Positions 50,627-61,166 of a stretch of DNA of 64,000 nucleotides are shown piece after piece; the stretch's first letter is position 1; each line of letters starts with the position of its first letter. Source of the DNA: Halomonas sp. HL-93 (lineage in GTDB: Bacteria; Pseudomonadota; Gammaproteobacteria; Pseudomonadales; Halomonadaceae); assembly GCF_900086985.1 (NCBI RefSeq), contig NZ_LT593974.1, positions 930,001 to 994,000 on the forward strand, read 5' to 3'. The position numbers and the translations under genes are program-made. A model generated the notes under the pieces. It was not told the origin of the DNA. It saw only the letters and a program-made list of their open reading frames with translations, and searched no databases.

Positions 50627-52486
50627 ATGGCTGGCCAAATTCCACAGCGTTTTATCGACGACCTGCTCGGCCGCGTTGATGTGGTGGAAGTGGTTGGTGA
50701 GCGCGTGCAGCTAAAAAAAGCTGGCCGTAACTTTTCAGGGCTTTGCCCTTTCCATCAAGAGAAAACGCCGTCGTTTACGGTGAGCGCCGACAAGCAGTTC
50801 TATCACTGTTTTGGCTGTGGGGCGCACGGCAACGCGCTGCGTTTTTTGATGGAGTACGACAAGCTGCCGTTTCCCGAGGCGGTCGAGCAGTTGGCCGGTA
50901 GGCTAGGGATTGAAGTGCCCCGGGAAGGTGCCGACGACCCCCGCGCTCAGCAGCGTGAGAAGAAGCGCAAAGAGGGTGTCAACCTGCTTGAACTGGCCGC
51001 CAGCTTTTATCGCGAACGGCTGAAAATGCAGGAAGGGCGCGGTGCCCAGCAGTATTTGCACGAACGTGGCCTTTCAAGTGATGTCATCAATGCCTACGGC
51101 ATTGGCTACGCGCCAGGGGGCTGGGAGGCGCTCAAACAGCATCTGAGCGAGCGTGGCATTAGCGAACCCGTTCAGGTTGAGTACGGGCTGCTGATCCACC
51201 GTGAGGACACAGGGCGTACTTACGATCGCTTCCGCGACCGGGTGATGTTCCCCATTCGCGATCTGCGCGGACGCACGATTGCTTTCGGCGGGCGGGTAAT
51301 GGGTGACGATCAGCCCAAATACCTTAACTCCCCCGAAACGCCGGTGTTTCATAAAGGGCGCGAGCTTTACGGCCTTTATGAAGCTCGCCAGGCGTCCAAT
51401 CGGCTTGAGCAGTTGGTAATGGTCGAGGGGTATATGGATGTCGTGGCGCTAGCGCAATACGGTATTCATAATGCCGTGGCCACCCTGGGTACCGCGACCA
51501 CAGAAGATCACTTGAGTCGTCTGTTTCGTCTGGTGAGTCGTGTGGTTTTCTGTTTTGACGGTGACCGTGCAGGTAGACAGGCGGCAAGCCGAGCGTTTGA
51601 AACCGCGCTGCCGATGATGATTGATGGCCGAGAGGCGCGCTTTTTGTTTCTGCCGGAAGGCGATGACCCGGATACCCTGGTGCGCCGTGAAGGGGCTGAG
51701 GCGTTCCAGGACCGCGTCACCTGTGCGATGCCGTTGTCTGAGTTTCTTTTCGAACAGGCGGCGCAAGGGCGCGATTTGAATACCGTCGAAGGCCGCGAAC
51801 GGTTTGCCAGCCAAGTGCTTGAAGCATTGAACAAAGTGCCCGAAGGCATGCTCAAATCGTTAATGCTTGAGGCGTTAGCCAAGCGTAGCGGTTTGGCTCA
51901 AGAACAGTTGAAAGGACTGCTTGAAAAGCGAGTCGCGGCGACCGCACGTCAGCATCAGTCGAACGTAGCGCCTGCTGAGTCGTCTAGCGCTGCTGGTCGG
52001 CCCAAGGAGGAGCGGGCAACTGCTAGGCGGCCAGCACGTGAACAAGCACTGACGCCGGTAGGGCGGATTATACAGCTGCTAATTCACGAGCCTGGCTTAG
52101 TAGCGAGCCTGCCTGAGAGCGATGCGTGGTTGCCGGGTGGCGATGTGCCTGAAAGCGATGAAGTACGGCTGTGCCGTGAGTTGCTGGCGCTCTTACGGGC
52201 CGGTCGTTATCGTAGTCCCCAGGTGATTTTGGCGCACTTTCAAGGCAGTGCCGAAGGCGCTCAGCTTGCTGCTTTTGCCCAGCGGGAATTGTTGATTCCA
52301 AAGTCGGCGCGGGAAACGGAGCTATCAGGATTGGTGGCGCACCTGAGCCACGTTCAGCGTCAGCAATCGCCGCGTGAGGAATATAACGCCTTGCTGGCGC
52401 AAGAGCGTGATGGGCAAAAACTTGATAAGGAACAGCGCCAGCGCCTGGCGAGTTTGGTAATGGAACTATCGCAGCGGCAGCACTAA
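50627..52486 (+). CDS. dnaG: DNA primase DnaG
   Basis: This 619-residue primase has the zinc-binding domain with CPFHQEKTPSF and CFGCGAHGNAL (C-x2-H...C-x2-C), the catalytic TOPRIM fold with MVEGYMDVVALAQYG and VFCFDGDRAGRQAA, and a C-terminal helicase-binding domain (about 450-619). The start is taken as ATG at 50627 (MAGQIPQRFID), matching family N-termini; ATG at 50615 adds four residues. Second gene of the rpsU-dnaG-rpoD operon. It lays RNA primers for Okazaki fragments. Confidence 0.95.
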   Translation: MAGQIPQRFIDDLLGRVDVVEVVGERVQLKKAGRNFSGLCPFHQEKTPSFTVSADKQFYHCFGCGAHGNALRFLMEYDKLPFPEAVEQLAGRLGIEVPREGADDPRAQQREKKRKEGVNLLELAASFYRERLKMQEGRGAQQYLHERGLSSDVINAYGIGYAPGGWEALKQHLSERGISEPVQVEYGLLIHREDTGRTYDRFRDRVMFPIRDLRGRTIAFGGRVMGDDQPKYLNSPETPVFHKGRELYGLYEARQASNRLEQLVMVEGYMDVVALAQYGIHNAVATLGTATTEDHLSRLFRLVSRVVFCFDGDRAGRQAASRAFETALPMMIDGREARFLFLPEGDDPDTLVRREGAEAFQDRVTCAMPLSEFLFEQAAQGRDLNTVEGRERFASQVLEALNKVPEGMLKSLMLEALAKRSGLAQEQLKGLLEKRVAATARQHQSNVAPAESSSAAGRPKEERATARRPAREQALTPVGRIIQLLIHEPGLVASLPESDAWLPGGDVPESDEVRLCRELLALLRAGRYRSPQVILAHFQGSAEGAQLAAFAQRELLIPKSARETELSGLVAHLSHVQRQQSPREEYNALLAQERDGQKLDKEQRQRLASLVMELSQRQH

Positions 52487-52601
52487 CGTAATAGGTGGCG
52501 GGTTGAAAAAACGCCGTGCCGCCTCAAGGTAAGAGCCATAAGCTAAAAAGTGGCTAACCAATCAACCTAACACACCTGAATGACAGCGCAAATACACAAA
52601 C

Positions 52602-52631
52602 TGGAAAAACTCGGGCCGATCGCGCTATACT
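52602..52631 (+). promoter_or_regulatory. Candidate internal promoter for rpoD
   Basis: TGGAAA (52602-52607) and TATACT (52626-52631) lie 18 nt apart in the 214-nt dnaG-rpoD gap. The -10 is near consensus. An independent rpoD promoter at this place is also known in E. coli. The start site would be near 52638. Confidence 0.5.
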
Positions 52632-52700
52632 GTTCGGCTTGTTAGGTTTGTACATCAGCGCTTAAGGTGCTTCATTCTTCTTCGTCGAGATAGGGTTTCT

Positions 52701-54548
52701 ATGGCTGGAAATGCGCAGCAGCAGTCACGTCTGAAGGAGTTGATCGCGCGCGGCAAGGAACAGGGCTACCTGACCTATGCCGAGGTCAACGACCATCTAC
52801 CCGAGGATATCGCCGACCCGGATCAAGTGGAAGACATCATTGGCATGATCAACGACATGGGTATCAGTGTCGTTGAGGAAGCGCCAGATGAAGACACTTT
52901 GATGATGTCGGATCACTCCACGGACGAGTCCGCTGCGGAAGAGGCCGTTGCGGCCCTTGCCGCCGTGGAAAGCGACGTCGGTCGCACTACCGACCCCGTG
53001 CGCATGTACATGCGTGAGATGGGCACGGTTGAACTCTTGACCCGTGAAGGCGAAATTGAAATCGCCAAGCGGATCGAAGAGGGCACACGCGAAGTCATGT
53101 CGGCGCTGGCCTATTTGCCCGGTGCCGTGGCCTCTATTTTGGACGCCTACGACGCGACCCAGGACGAGGAAGCCCCAGGCCGACTGTCCGACCTCTTCTC
53201 TGGGTTTATTGACCCTGATGAGGGCATTCCTGGCGTGGCTGAAGCTGAAGTGCCTGAACCAGAGCCTGAATCTGAGGCGGATGACGACGTTGAAGGCGAC
53301 GACGACGAGGACGATGATTCCACCGCCAGCGAAGGTGGTCCGGATCCTGAAGAGGCGCGTGCGCGTTTTGAGCAGATCCGTGAGCAGAATGCGTCTGTAG
53401 AAGCTGCCTTTGCCAAGCATGGTCGTGGCAGTGCAGAGGTGAAAGCAGAGCAAGCGCGTTTGGCAGTGCTGTTTTCGCCCATCAAGCTGGTGCCCAAGCA
53501 TTTTGAGCGTCTAGTCGGTCAAGTGCGCATCAGCGTTGAGCAGGTGCGTGCCCAAGAAAAAGCGGTCATGCAGCTGTGCGTGAAAAAAGCCAAGGTGCCG
53601 CGCAAAACGTTCATTAAGTCGTTTCCGGGCAGCGAATCAAACCCCAAGTGGCTTGATGCGTTCCAGTCCGAGCAGCCTAAGTACGCGGATCGTTTAGAGC
53701 CGTTGCGCGCCGACATCGCCCGCTCTCAGCGCAAGATTGCGTTTGAAGAAGACATGGTGCAGCTCAGGGTTGCCGACCTCAAAGAAGTCAATCGCAAGCT
53801 GTCGATCGGTGAAGCGAAAGCCCGCCGCGCTAAGAAAGAAATGGTGGAAGCTAACCTGCGCTTGGTGATTTCGATTGCCAAGAAGTACACCAATCGCGGC
53901 CTGCAGTTCCTGGATCTGATTCAGGAAGGCAACATTGGCTTGATGAAAGCAGTCGACAAGTTCGAGTATCGCCGTGGCTATAAATTCTCCACCTACGCCA
54001 CTTGGTGGATTCGTCAGGCGATCACCCGGTCGATTGCCGACCAGGCGCGCACCATTCGTATCCCGGTACACATGATCGAGACGATCAATAAGCTCAACCG
54101 TGTATCCCGCCAGATGCTTCAGGAAATGGGTCGCGAGCCGACGCCTGAAGAGCTGGGTGAGCGACTGGAAATGCCGGAAGATAAAGTTCGCAAAGTGCTC
54201 AAAATCGCCAAAGAGCCGATCTCCATGGAGACGCCAATCGGTGACGATGATGACTCGCACCTGGGCGACTTTATTGAAGACGGCACCATGTTGCTGCCAA
54301 TCGATATGGCCACCGGTGAAGGGCTTATCGAAGCGACGCGTAACGTGCTGGGCGGCTTGACGGCGCGTGAAGCCAAAGTGCTACGTATGCGATTTGGTAT
54401 CGATATGAATACCGACCATACGTTGGAAGAGGTGGGTAAGCAGTTTGACGTAACGCGCGAGCGAATCCGTCAGATTGAAGCCAAAGCGCTGCGTAAGCTG
54501 CGCCACCCCAGCCGCTCCGAACCGCTGCGTTCGTTCCTCGACGAGTAA
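52701..54548 (+). CDS. rpoD: Primary RNA polymerase sigma factor RpoD (sigma-70)
   Basis: This 615-residue housekeeping sigma factor has region 1.1 (residues about 10-75, [21 protein letters not shown]), region 1.2 with [29 protein letters not shown], a non-conserved insert (about 165-215) unusually rich in Asp/Glu ([19 protein letters not shown]), region 2 with [55 protein letters not shown] cut across domains, and region 4 [30 protein letters not shown]. Third gene of the rpsU operon. A strong terminator follows. Confidence 0.96.
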   Translation: MAGNAQQQSRLKELIARGKEQGYLTYAEVNDHLPEDIADPDQVEDIIGMINDMGISVVEEAPDEDTLMMSDHSTDESAAEEAVAALAAVESDVGRTTDPVRMYMREMGTVELLTREGEIEIAKRIEEGTREVMSALAYLPGAVASILDAYDATQDEEAPGRLSDLFSGFIDPDEGIPGVAEAEVPEPEPESEADDDVEGDDDEDDDSTASEGGPDPEEARARFEQIREQNASVEAAFAKHGRGSAEVKAEQARLAVLFSPIKLVPKHFERLVGQVRISVEQVRAQEKAVMQLCVKKAKVPRKTFIKSFPGSESNPKWLDAFQSEQPKYADRLEPLRADIARSQRKIAFEEDMVQLRVADLKEVNRKLSIGEAKARRAKKEMVEANLRLVISIAKKYTNRGLQFLDLIQEGNIGLMKAVDKFEYRRGYKFSTYATWWIRQAITRSIADQARTIRIPVHMIETINKLNRVSRQMLQEMGREPTPEELGERLEMPEDKVRKVLKIAKEPISMETPIGDDDDSHLGDFIEDGTMLLPIDMATGEGLIEATRNVLGGLTAREAKVLRMRFGIDMNTDHTLEEVGKQFDVTRERIRQIEAKALRKLRHPSRSEPLRSFLDE

Positions 54549-54571
54549 CGACAGTCGTTTTCAGCGTCAGC

Positions 54572-54608
54572 AAAAAGCCCGCCGTTCATAGAACGGCGGG
54601 CTTTTTTT
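54572..54608 (+). terminator. Strong rho-independent terminator after rpoD
   Basis: AAAAAGCCCGCCGTTC (54572-54587) pairs perfectly with its complement (54591-54606) around ATA, ending in a T-run. With A-runs on the other side it can also serve the convergent membrane-protein gene at 54629. Confidence 0.95.
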
Positions 54609-54628
54609 ATGGGGATTAACCAAGCGCG

Positions 54629-55279
54629 CTAAGGTCGTTCGAGGCGCGCCTTATGTACGCGGCGGGCGAGCAGCATCAGCTCAATCATGGCGATAAGGAT
54701 CAGGGAATAGCCCAGCAGTTCGACCACTTCCTCGGCAACATCTTTAAACTCCCGCACAAAATGTTCCTGAAGAACCGCTTTCCAGAAATCCTGACGGCCG
54801 TAGAGACGCGAAAAAATATAAGTGGTCAATACCCCGGCGGTAAACAAACCAAAAGAAAACGAGTTGCTGTAATGTACGAACTCGTCCAGAAAGCGGCGCC
54901 GATGCATGACGACCCAGATCAACGAGGGCACCACGATGATCGAGACAATGATTTGCCAGGTACCGTCAGCGATGTACTGGTCAAGAAAGGCATCCTGTTC
55001 GCGAACCAGTGACGAGCCGATAAACGCCAGCAGCAGTAGCGTCACCGTGGGCCACACCTTGAGGACATGGCGTACGTACAGCAGCAGGCCGCAGCTTACG
55101 GCAAGCGTGAGGGTTTGGGTCAGCTCGGTAAAACCAAGCTCACTGAAGCGCACCTCGGGAAGGTAGAGCGCTTCGAGGTAGGCTCCCTGGGCAATCGCAC
55201 CAATCCCCAGCACGTATAGAATGGCCTTGATCAATGTAGTGCGGAACCCAAGCGGCCAAGCACGGGGGGCATCAGACAT
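54629..55279 (-). CDS. Six-helix membrane protein of unknown function
   Basis: This 216-residue protein has about six hydrophobic helices: LIKAILYVLGIGAIAQGA (about 16-33), TLTLAVSCGLLLYVRH, VTLLLLAFIGSSL, TWQIIVSIIVVPSLIWVVM, FGLFTAGVLTTYIFS and VELLGYSLILIAMIELML. A conserved-looking loop QEHFVREFKDVAEEVVELLGY precedes the last helix, and short charged ends face the cytoplasm. I do not recognise a characterised family, and neither neighbour (rpoD, LysR gene) suggests a role. Transcribed alone on the minus strand, convergent with rpoD and sharing its bidirectional terminator. The start at 55279 has no strong ribosome site. Confidence 0.75.
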   Translation of the reverse strand: MSDAPRAWPLGFRTTLIKAILYVLGIGAIAQGAYLEALYLPEVRFSELGFTELTQTLTLAVSCGLLLYVRHVLKVWPTVTLLLLAFIGSSLVREQDAFLDQYIADGTWQIIVSIIVVPSLIWVVMHRRRFLDEFVHYSNSFSFGLFTAGVLTTYIFSRLYGRQDFWKAVLQEHFVREFKDVAEEVVELLGYSLILIAMIELMLLARRVHKARLERP

Positions 55280-55422
55280 ATAGCATCCTTGTATCGTATA
55301 GCGTCAGGTAAGGCGCGCGTTAGCAAACATTCGATTATGAACGTTCATTGTATCGCCACCTTTCTATGATCGCACGCCGATAGTGTTTGCGTGCAAGCGA
55401 TCAAGTCAGCGCAGATGGCCGG

Positions 55423-56319
55423 TTAGCGCCATTGAGTGTCAGGTAGCACCTTGCCAATATGTGCGACAAGGTAATCTACCAGCTGGCGTATTTTGGGCGA
55501 TAGGTGGCGGTGGCGAGGGTAGACGGCCCAAACGCCGGTGTCGTGATGTTGGAAGGGTTCGAGCACCGCCACCAGTTCGCCACTGGCAATATAAGGTGCC
55601 ACATAATAGTCCGGCAGTTGGGCAAGGCCCAGGCCTTTTAGCGTGGCGTCGAGTAAAGCAGGCCCCGAGTTAGCCTGCCAGCAGCCGGCAATCTTCACTT
55701 CACGCTGCTGTCCATTGACCTCAAACAACCAGTTGGGGCGCGAGCCCACCAAGCAGCGATGTTGACTCAGTTCGCTTAGCGTATGCGGGCGTGTCGCCTG
55801 GCGAAAGTAGGCTTGGGAGCCAACAATGTACTCGCGTCGCTTGCAAAGCCGTCGCGCGATCAAGCTTGAATCCCGGAGCACCCCCATGCGAATCGCAATA
55901 TCAAACCCTTCGTCAATCAGCTCAACCGGGCGATTGGTAAAATGCATGTGAACATCGAGCTGCGGATGCAGGCACTGAAAGTCGTTGACCAGCGGGGCGA
56001 TGTAGCGCTCGCCGAAGGTCGTCGCTGAGGTAAGCTTCAAGACGCCATGGGGTTTCGCCTGCTGCTCACTGAGTGCCTGTTCGGCATCGCGCAGGCCGTC
56101 AAACAGGTGTCGGCAGTGGTCGACATAAATAGCCCCGGCATCGGTCAGGCGGATTTGTCGAGTGGTACGATATAGCAATTGTACGCCCAACTGGTTTTCC
56201 AGCTGGCTGATCAGTCGGCTAATGTGGGAGGTCGACACCTTTAGGTGGCGCGCTGCCCCAGAAAAGCTCTCAAGGCGCACCACTTCGATAAAGGCTTCGA
56301 TTCGGTCCCAGCGCTGCAT
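55423..56319 (-). CDS. LysR-family transcriptional regulator
   Basis: This 298-residue regulator starts with the LysR helix-turn-helix (MQRWDRIEAFIEVVRLESFSGAARHLKVSTSHISRLISQLENQLG, cut across residues 1-45) and has the usual effector-binding domain (about 90-290) resembling the CrgA/DsdC-like group. ATG at 56319 has GGGAAG 6 nt upstream; a longer start at 56358 has none. It is divergent from the secreted metallo-hydrolase gene, with 198 nt between starts, so that gene and possibly the following formaldehyde genes are the probable targets. The effector is unknown; formaldehyde adducts or quinone-like compounds are only guesses. Confidence 0.87.
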   Translation of the reverse strand: MQRWDRIEAFIEVVRLESFSGAARHLKVSTSHISRLISQLENQLGVQLLYRTTRQIRLTDAGAIYVDHCRHLFDGLRDAEQALSEQQAKPHGVLKLTSATTFGERYIAPLVNDFQCLHPQLDVHMHFTNRPVELIDEGFDIAIRMGVLRDSSLIARRLCKRREYIVGSQAYFRQATRPHTLSELSQHRCLVGSRPNWLFEVNGQQREVKIAGCWQANSGPALLDATLKGLGLAQLPDYYVAPYIASGELVAVLEPFQHHDTGVWAVYPRHRHLSPKIRQLVDYLVAHIGKVLPDTQWR

Positions 56320-56517
56320 ATTGCTTCCCGAGTGAAGAGAATTGTTGCACAGTGGCAATAATCTTATGAGTGTATCCCGCTTTATCCCTGTCGCCTAGCT
56401 GACCTACACTGTCATTAACCTGAGCGTTGTGTACTAGCTTTGTAAAGCGAGTGGCTACCTATCGTGGACAAGCTCGATCCATCGGGCGTGCCCGTTTTTC
56501 AATCCAGGAGGTGATGC

Positions 56518-57498
56518 GTGTCTCAGCATTTATGGATTCCAAGCGTAGGCCAGGCAGCGCTGCTGCTGACTATTGGGGTGTCGCTTAGTACCGCAGCGGC
56601 CCCAGATCAACGGCCTGAACAGGTATCGGGTTGGTTCCGGATGATGGTCGATGACCATGAAGTCACGGCGCTATACGACGGCTATACCGCGATTGAAACC
56701 CAGCTGTTAAAGGGGAAGGGACAAGACGATATTCGTGAGCATCTGAATGCGCTGTTCATTGACACCGAAGACGGCGTGCAAACTGCCGTTAACGCCTTTT
56801 TGATTAATACCGGTGAAAACCTCGTCCTGGTGGATGCTGGTTCGGCGGCCTGTTTTGGTCCGACACTTGGGCATGTCGAAGATAATCTGCGTGCATCCGG
56901 CTACCAGCCAGAAGACGTTGATACCATTCTGATGACCCACCTTCACCCTGACCATGTTTGCGGGTTAACCAACGATGGTGAGGCTGTGTATCCCAACGCC
57001 GAGCTGCGGGCCAGCCAGCAGGACGCCGATTTCTGGCTGAGTGCGTCGCGTGCGGAAGAAGCCGATGAAGGCCAGCGAGCCTTTTTCGAAATGGCTCAGG
57101 ACGCCGTCGCCCCTTATCTGGAAGATGATCGCTTTACCCCCTTCGAGCCGGGAGACGAGATGCTGATGGGCATTGTGGCTCAGGATACTCACGGACATAC
57201 GCCGGGTCATACCAGCTTTATGTTGAGCGGTGACGATGACGCCATGTTGGTATGGGGCGATGTGGTTCATAGTTACGGCATTCAGTTCGACGACCCCACG
57301 GTAGCCATCGAGTTTGATTCTGACCCGGCGCAGGCGATTGAAGCGCGCCAAGCCGTACTCGAAGAGGCGGTCACCGACAAGTATTGGGTCGCTGGCGCAC
57401 ATATGCCGTTCCCGGGTATCGGTCATATTATCGAGGACGGTGACGGTTATCAGTGGCTACCCATTGAGTATCATCCGCTCACGTCAGACAAAGAGTAA
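56518..57498 (+). CDS. Secreted MBL-fold metallo-hydrolase
   Basis: This 326-residue protein has a signal peptide (about 1-27, VGQAALLLTIGVSLSTAAA) and a metallo-beta-lactamase fold. The zinc motif is THLHPDHVCGL (H-x-H-x-D-H), then GHTPGHTSFML and WGDVVHSYG. The start is GTG at 56518 with a near-perfect AGGAGGTGA ribosome site, predicting high translation. The family includes lactonases, glyoxalase II-like thioesterases and sulfur dioxygenases. In front of frmA/fghA a role on glutathione thioesters is tempting, but the signal peptide places it in the periplasm, which argues against it. Substrate unknown. FrmA follows after 52 nt. Confidence 0.85.
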   Translation: MSQHLWIPSVGQAALLLTIGVSLSTAAAPDQRPEQVSGWFRMMVDDHEVTALYDGYTAIETQLLKGKGQDDIREHLNALFIDTEDGVQTAVNAFLINTGENLVLVDAGSAACFGPTLGHVEDNLRASGYQPEDVDTILMTHLHPDHVCGLTNDGEAVYPNAELRASQQDADFWLSASRAEEADEGQRAFFEMAQDAVAPYLEDDRFTPFEPGDEMLMGIVAQDTHGHTPGHTSFMLSGDDDAMLVWGDVVHSYGIQFDDPTVAIEFDSDPAQAIEARQAVLEEAVTDKYWVAGAHMPFPGIGHIIEDGDGYQWLPIEYHPLTSDKE

Positions 57499-57538
57499 AT
57501 CATACGCCCGCGCTGAAACGCGCGGAAATAGGTTGTAA

Positions 57539-58660
<1,122 letters not shown>

Positions 58661-58684
58661 GTATGATAGTGCGCACAATAAAGG

Positions 58685-58708
58685 GCGCGGCGGGGGTTCC
58701 CGCCGCGC
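58685..58708 (+). other. Very stable hairpin in the frmA-fghA intergenic mRNA
   Basis: GCGCGGCGGG (58685-58694) pairs perfectly with CCCGCCGCGC (58699-58708) around GGTT. Only a weak T-rich stretch follows (TTGCTGCTTT), so partial termination or protection of the upstream frmA message is likelier than full termination. The fghA ribosome site begins 11 nt later. Confidence 0.65.
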
Positions 58709-58732
58709 TTGCTGCTTTAAAGGAGCTTGCCC

Positions 58733-59587
58733 ATGAGCATGAGTGAAACCCTCGAGCTCGTCTCGGCCAACCGTAGTTTCGGCGGCTGGCATAAACGCTA
58801 CCGGCACTACTCCCGTGCGCTGGACTGCGACATGGTGTTTGCGGTTTATTTACCGCCCCAGGCCGAAGAGGAACGCGTGCCGCTATTATGGTGGCTGTCG
58901 GGGCTTACCTGCACCGATGAAAACTTTATGCAGAAAGCCGGTGCGCATCGTTTGGCTGCGGAGTTGGGTATCGCCATTGTGTGCCCTGACACCAGTCCAC
59001 GAGGTACTGATCTGCCCGGCGAGCATGACAGCTATGACCTTGGCTCTGGCGCGGGCTTTTACGTCAACGCCACCCAGGACTCATGGAAGCCGCACTACCG
59101 TATGTATGACTATGTGATCGAGGAACTGCCGTCGGTGGTCCGCCAGCATTTCCCGGTGAACGGTCGCGAATCGATCAGCGGTCACTCGATGGGCGGTCAC
59201 GGCGCACTGATTTTGGCGCTGCGCCATCCGGGGCGCTTTAGCTCCGTATCGGCTTTTGCCCCGATTGTTAACCCCATGAATTGTCCGTGGGGACAGAAGG
59301 CGTTTTCCAGCTATTTAGGTGACGACCCAGCAAAATGGCGTCAATACGATGCCTGTGAGCTGGTGGCCAACGGCGCTTCGCGCCAACGGTTGTTTATCGA
59401 CCAGGGGGAAGCCGACCAATTCCTTGAGGAGCAGCTTAAGCCTGAGCGATTGGAGGAGGTGTGTGAAGAGCACGATCACCCGCTCACCCTTAGGCGGCAA
59501 CCAGGCTATGACCATAGCTACTTCTTTATTGCGTCCTTTATCGATGATCACCTGCGTTACCACGCTGATCACTTGTTAAAGCGATAA
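58733..59587 (+). CDS. fghA: S-formylglutathione hydrolase
   Basis: This 284-residue alpha/beta-hydrolase of the esterase D group releases formate and glutathione from S-formylglutathione, the step after FrmA. The nucleophile Ser is in ISGHSMGGHGALILAL, and the catalytic His is in GYDHSYFFIASFIDDHLRYHA. The ATG at 58733 follows AAGGAG by 7 nt; the TTG at 58727 is too close to it. Normal length (E. coli FrmB 277). Second gene of the formaldehyde pair; downstream mtgA follows within 11 nt. Cytoplasmic. Confidence 0.93.
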   Translation: MSMSETLELVSANRSFGGWHKRYRHYSRALDCDMVFAVYLPPQAEEERVPLLWWLSGLTCTDENFMQKAGAHRLAAELGIAIVCPDTSPRGTDLPGEHDSYDLGSGAGFYVNATQDSWKPHYRMYDYVIEELPSVVRQHFPVNGRESISGHSMGGHGALILALRHPGRFSSVSAFAPIVNPMNCPWGQKAFSSYLGDDPAKWRQYDACELVANGASRQRLFIDQGEADQFLEEQLKPERLEEVCEEHDHPLTLRRQPGYDHSYFFIASFIDDHLRYHADHLLKR

Positions 59588-59597
59588 GGTGGCGTCC

Positions 59598-60326
59598 ATG
59601 TTGAAGCGCACGCTGCGTCGTTCGGCAGGCCTGCTATGGTGGTGGGTCTGGCGTGGTGTGTTTCTGTTTGTGGTGGTGTCGGTGAGCCTGGTGATGCTAT
59701 TTCGCGTGGTGCCGCCACCAGGTTCTATGGTCATGGTGGAGCGTAAAATCCAGAGTTGGGTGAACAGTGAACCGATACAGCTGCAGCGGGAGTGGCGGAG
59801 TTGGTCACAACTTTCCGATTCGGCGAAGGTGGCGGTCATGGCCGCTGAAGACCAACGCTTTCCTCACCACCACGGCTTTGATATCGCCGAGCTACGCCGT
59901 GCCTTGCAAGCCAGCCGTGAAGGAGGGCGCTTGCGGGGGGCCAGTACTATCAGCCAACAAACGGCCAAAAATGTTTTCCTATGGACGGGCAGAAGCTGGG
60001 TGCGCAAAGGGCTTGAAGCGTGGTTTACGGTGCTTATCGAGCTGATTTGGGGTAAGCAGAGAATACTAGAGGTCTATCTGAACGTGGCCGAGTGGGATAC
60101 CGGCGTGTTTGGGCTAGAGGCGGCCGCTCAGCACTATTTTGGCGTGTCAGCCAGTGGACTCACTGAGCGTCAGGCCAGTTTGCTTGCAGCGATTTTACCC
60201 AGTCCGTTAACGCGTAGCGCCGCGCTGCCTGACCCTCAGGTAGAGCAGCGTAGCCAATGGGTGCGCCAGCAGATGCGAAACTTAGGCGGGCCTGAGTATT
60301 TGCAGCACGTCGCCCCCGATCCTTAA
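59598..60326 (+). CDS. mtgA: Monofunctional biosynthetic peptidoglycan transglycosylase
   Basis: This 242-residue GT51 enzyme polymerises lipid II without a transpeptidase domain. A single N-terminal membrane anchor (about 12-36, LLWWWVWRGVFLFVVVSVSL) is followed by the catalytic AAEDQRFPHHHGFD (catalytic Glu) and GASTISQQTAKNVFLW and LEVYLNVAEWDTGVFG. ATG at 59598 follows AAGGTGG; GTG/ATG at 59589 lies too close to the ribosome site. It begins 10 nt after fghA, so co-transcription with the formaldehyde genes is likely by spacing though not functionally obvious. Confidence 0.92.
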   Translation: MLKRTLRRSAGLLWWWVWRGVFLFVVVSVSLVMLFRVVPPPGSMVMVERKIQSWVNSEPIQLQREWRSWSQLSDSAKVAVMAAEDQRFPHHHGFDIAELRRALQASREGGRLRGASTISQQTAKNVFLWTGRSWVRKGLEAWFTVLIELIWGKQRILEVYLNVAEWDTGVFGLEAAAQHYFGVSASGLTERQASLLAAILPSPLTRSAALPDPQVEQRSQWVRQQMRNLGGPEYLQHVAPDP

Positions 60327-60369
60327 CGGTGGCGTTCAACGGGAGACAGAGGCATCGCCGCCATTCAGA

Positions 60370-61140
60370 TTAATCAAAGCATGCAGCGTCGATAGCCGGT
60401 AGTGCTTCAAGCTGGGGGCGGGCAAAGTAGTAGCCTTGCTGAACCGGTATGCCCAGCGTCAGCAAGCAGCGTGATTCCTCACGAGTCTCCACGCCTTCAG
60501 CAACCAGCTGAGTGCCCAGCGTCTGTGCCAGGGCGACTAAACTGCGTAGGATCGCCTGGCGCCGTTTATCGCTATCGCACTCCATAACGATTTCTCGATC
60601 AATCTTCAGGGTATCCGGGCGCAGATCGGTGAGCAGATCCAGATTGGCATAGCCGTTACCGAAGTCGTCAAGCGATGTGGTAAAGCCCATCGCCCGATAA
60701 CTTTCGATAATGTTACGCATGTGCTGCCGATCATTGACCCGCTCTGTCTCAGTGATCTCAAAATTCAGCCGCTCGGTAGGCCAACCAACCCGTTGTGAGG
60801 CTTCCAGCGTGGCTTGAATACACGCTTCCGGTTCGTAGACCGCGTTAGGCAAAAAGTTGATCGACAGGCGTGCTTGCATGTCGAGTGCGCTGGCCAGTTC
60901 AATGGCCTTTATTCGGCACTCTTGATCAAACCGATAGAGTAAATCATCGGTAACCTGGCCCAGTATCGACCCTGCCGACTCTCCGTTGGGACCACGAACC
61001 AGCGCTTCGTAATAAATGACCTGCCGAGCTGTGACATCGACAATGGGTTGAAAGGCCATGGTAAAGGCAAAGGGGACCGGGTTATCGCAACGGTTACAGC
61101 GGCCATTCACGCGGGCGCAATGTTGTTCAGACGTTTCCAT
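60370..61140 (-). CDS. EAL-domain c-di-GMP phosphodiesterase with Cys-rich N-terminus
   Basis: This 256-residue protein is an EAL domain almost alone. All catalytic marks are present: YYEALVRGPNG, the Asn in SINFLPNA, EITETERV, DDFGNGYANLDLL, LKIDREIV, VAEGVETREE and QGYYFARPQ, so active hydrolysis of c-di-GMP is expected. Ahead of it a tail METSEQHCARVNGRCNRC holds three cysteines (Cys8, Cys15, Cys18), a layout suited to metal or redox sensing. The start at 61140 has AGGG 7 nt upstream; 61161 has none. Transcribed on the minus strand, after the EamA-type gene (26 nt apart) and convergent with mtgA. Confidence 0.87.
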   Translation of the reverse strand: METSEQHCARVNGRCNRCDNPVPFAFTMAFQPIVDVTARQVIYYEALVRGPNGESAGSILGQVTDDLLYRFDQECRIKAIELASALDMQARLSINFLPNAVYEPEACIQATLEASQRVGWPTERLNFEITETERVNDRQHMRNIIESYRAMGFTTSLDDFGNGYANLDLLTDLRPDTLKIDREIVMECDSDKRRQAILRSLVALAQTLGTQLVAEGVETREESRCLLTLGIPVQQGYYFARPQLEALPAIDAACFD

Positions 61141-61166
61141 ACAAAGCCCTAGGGAATTCAATTTAA

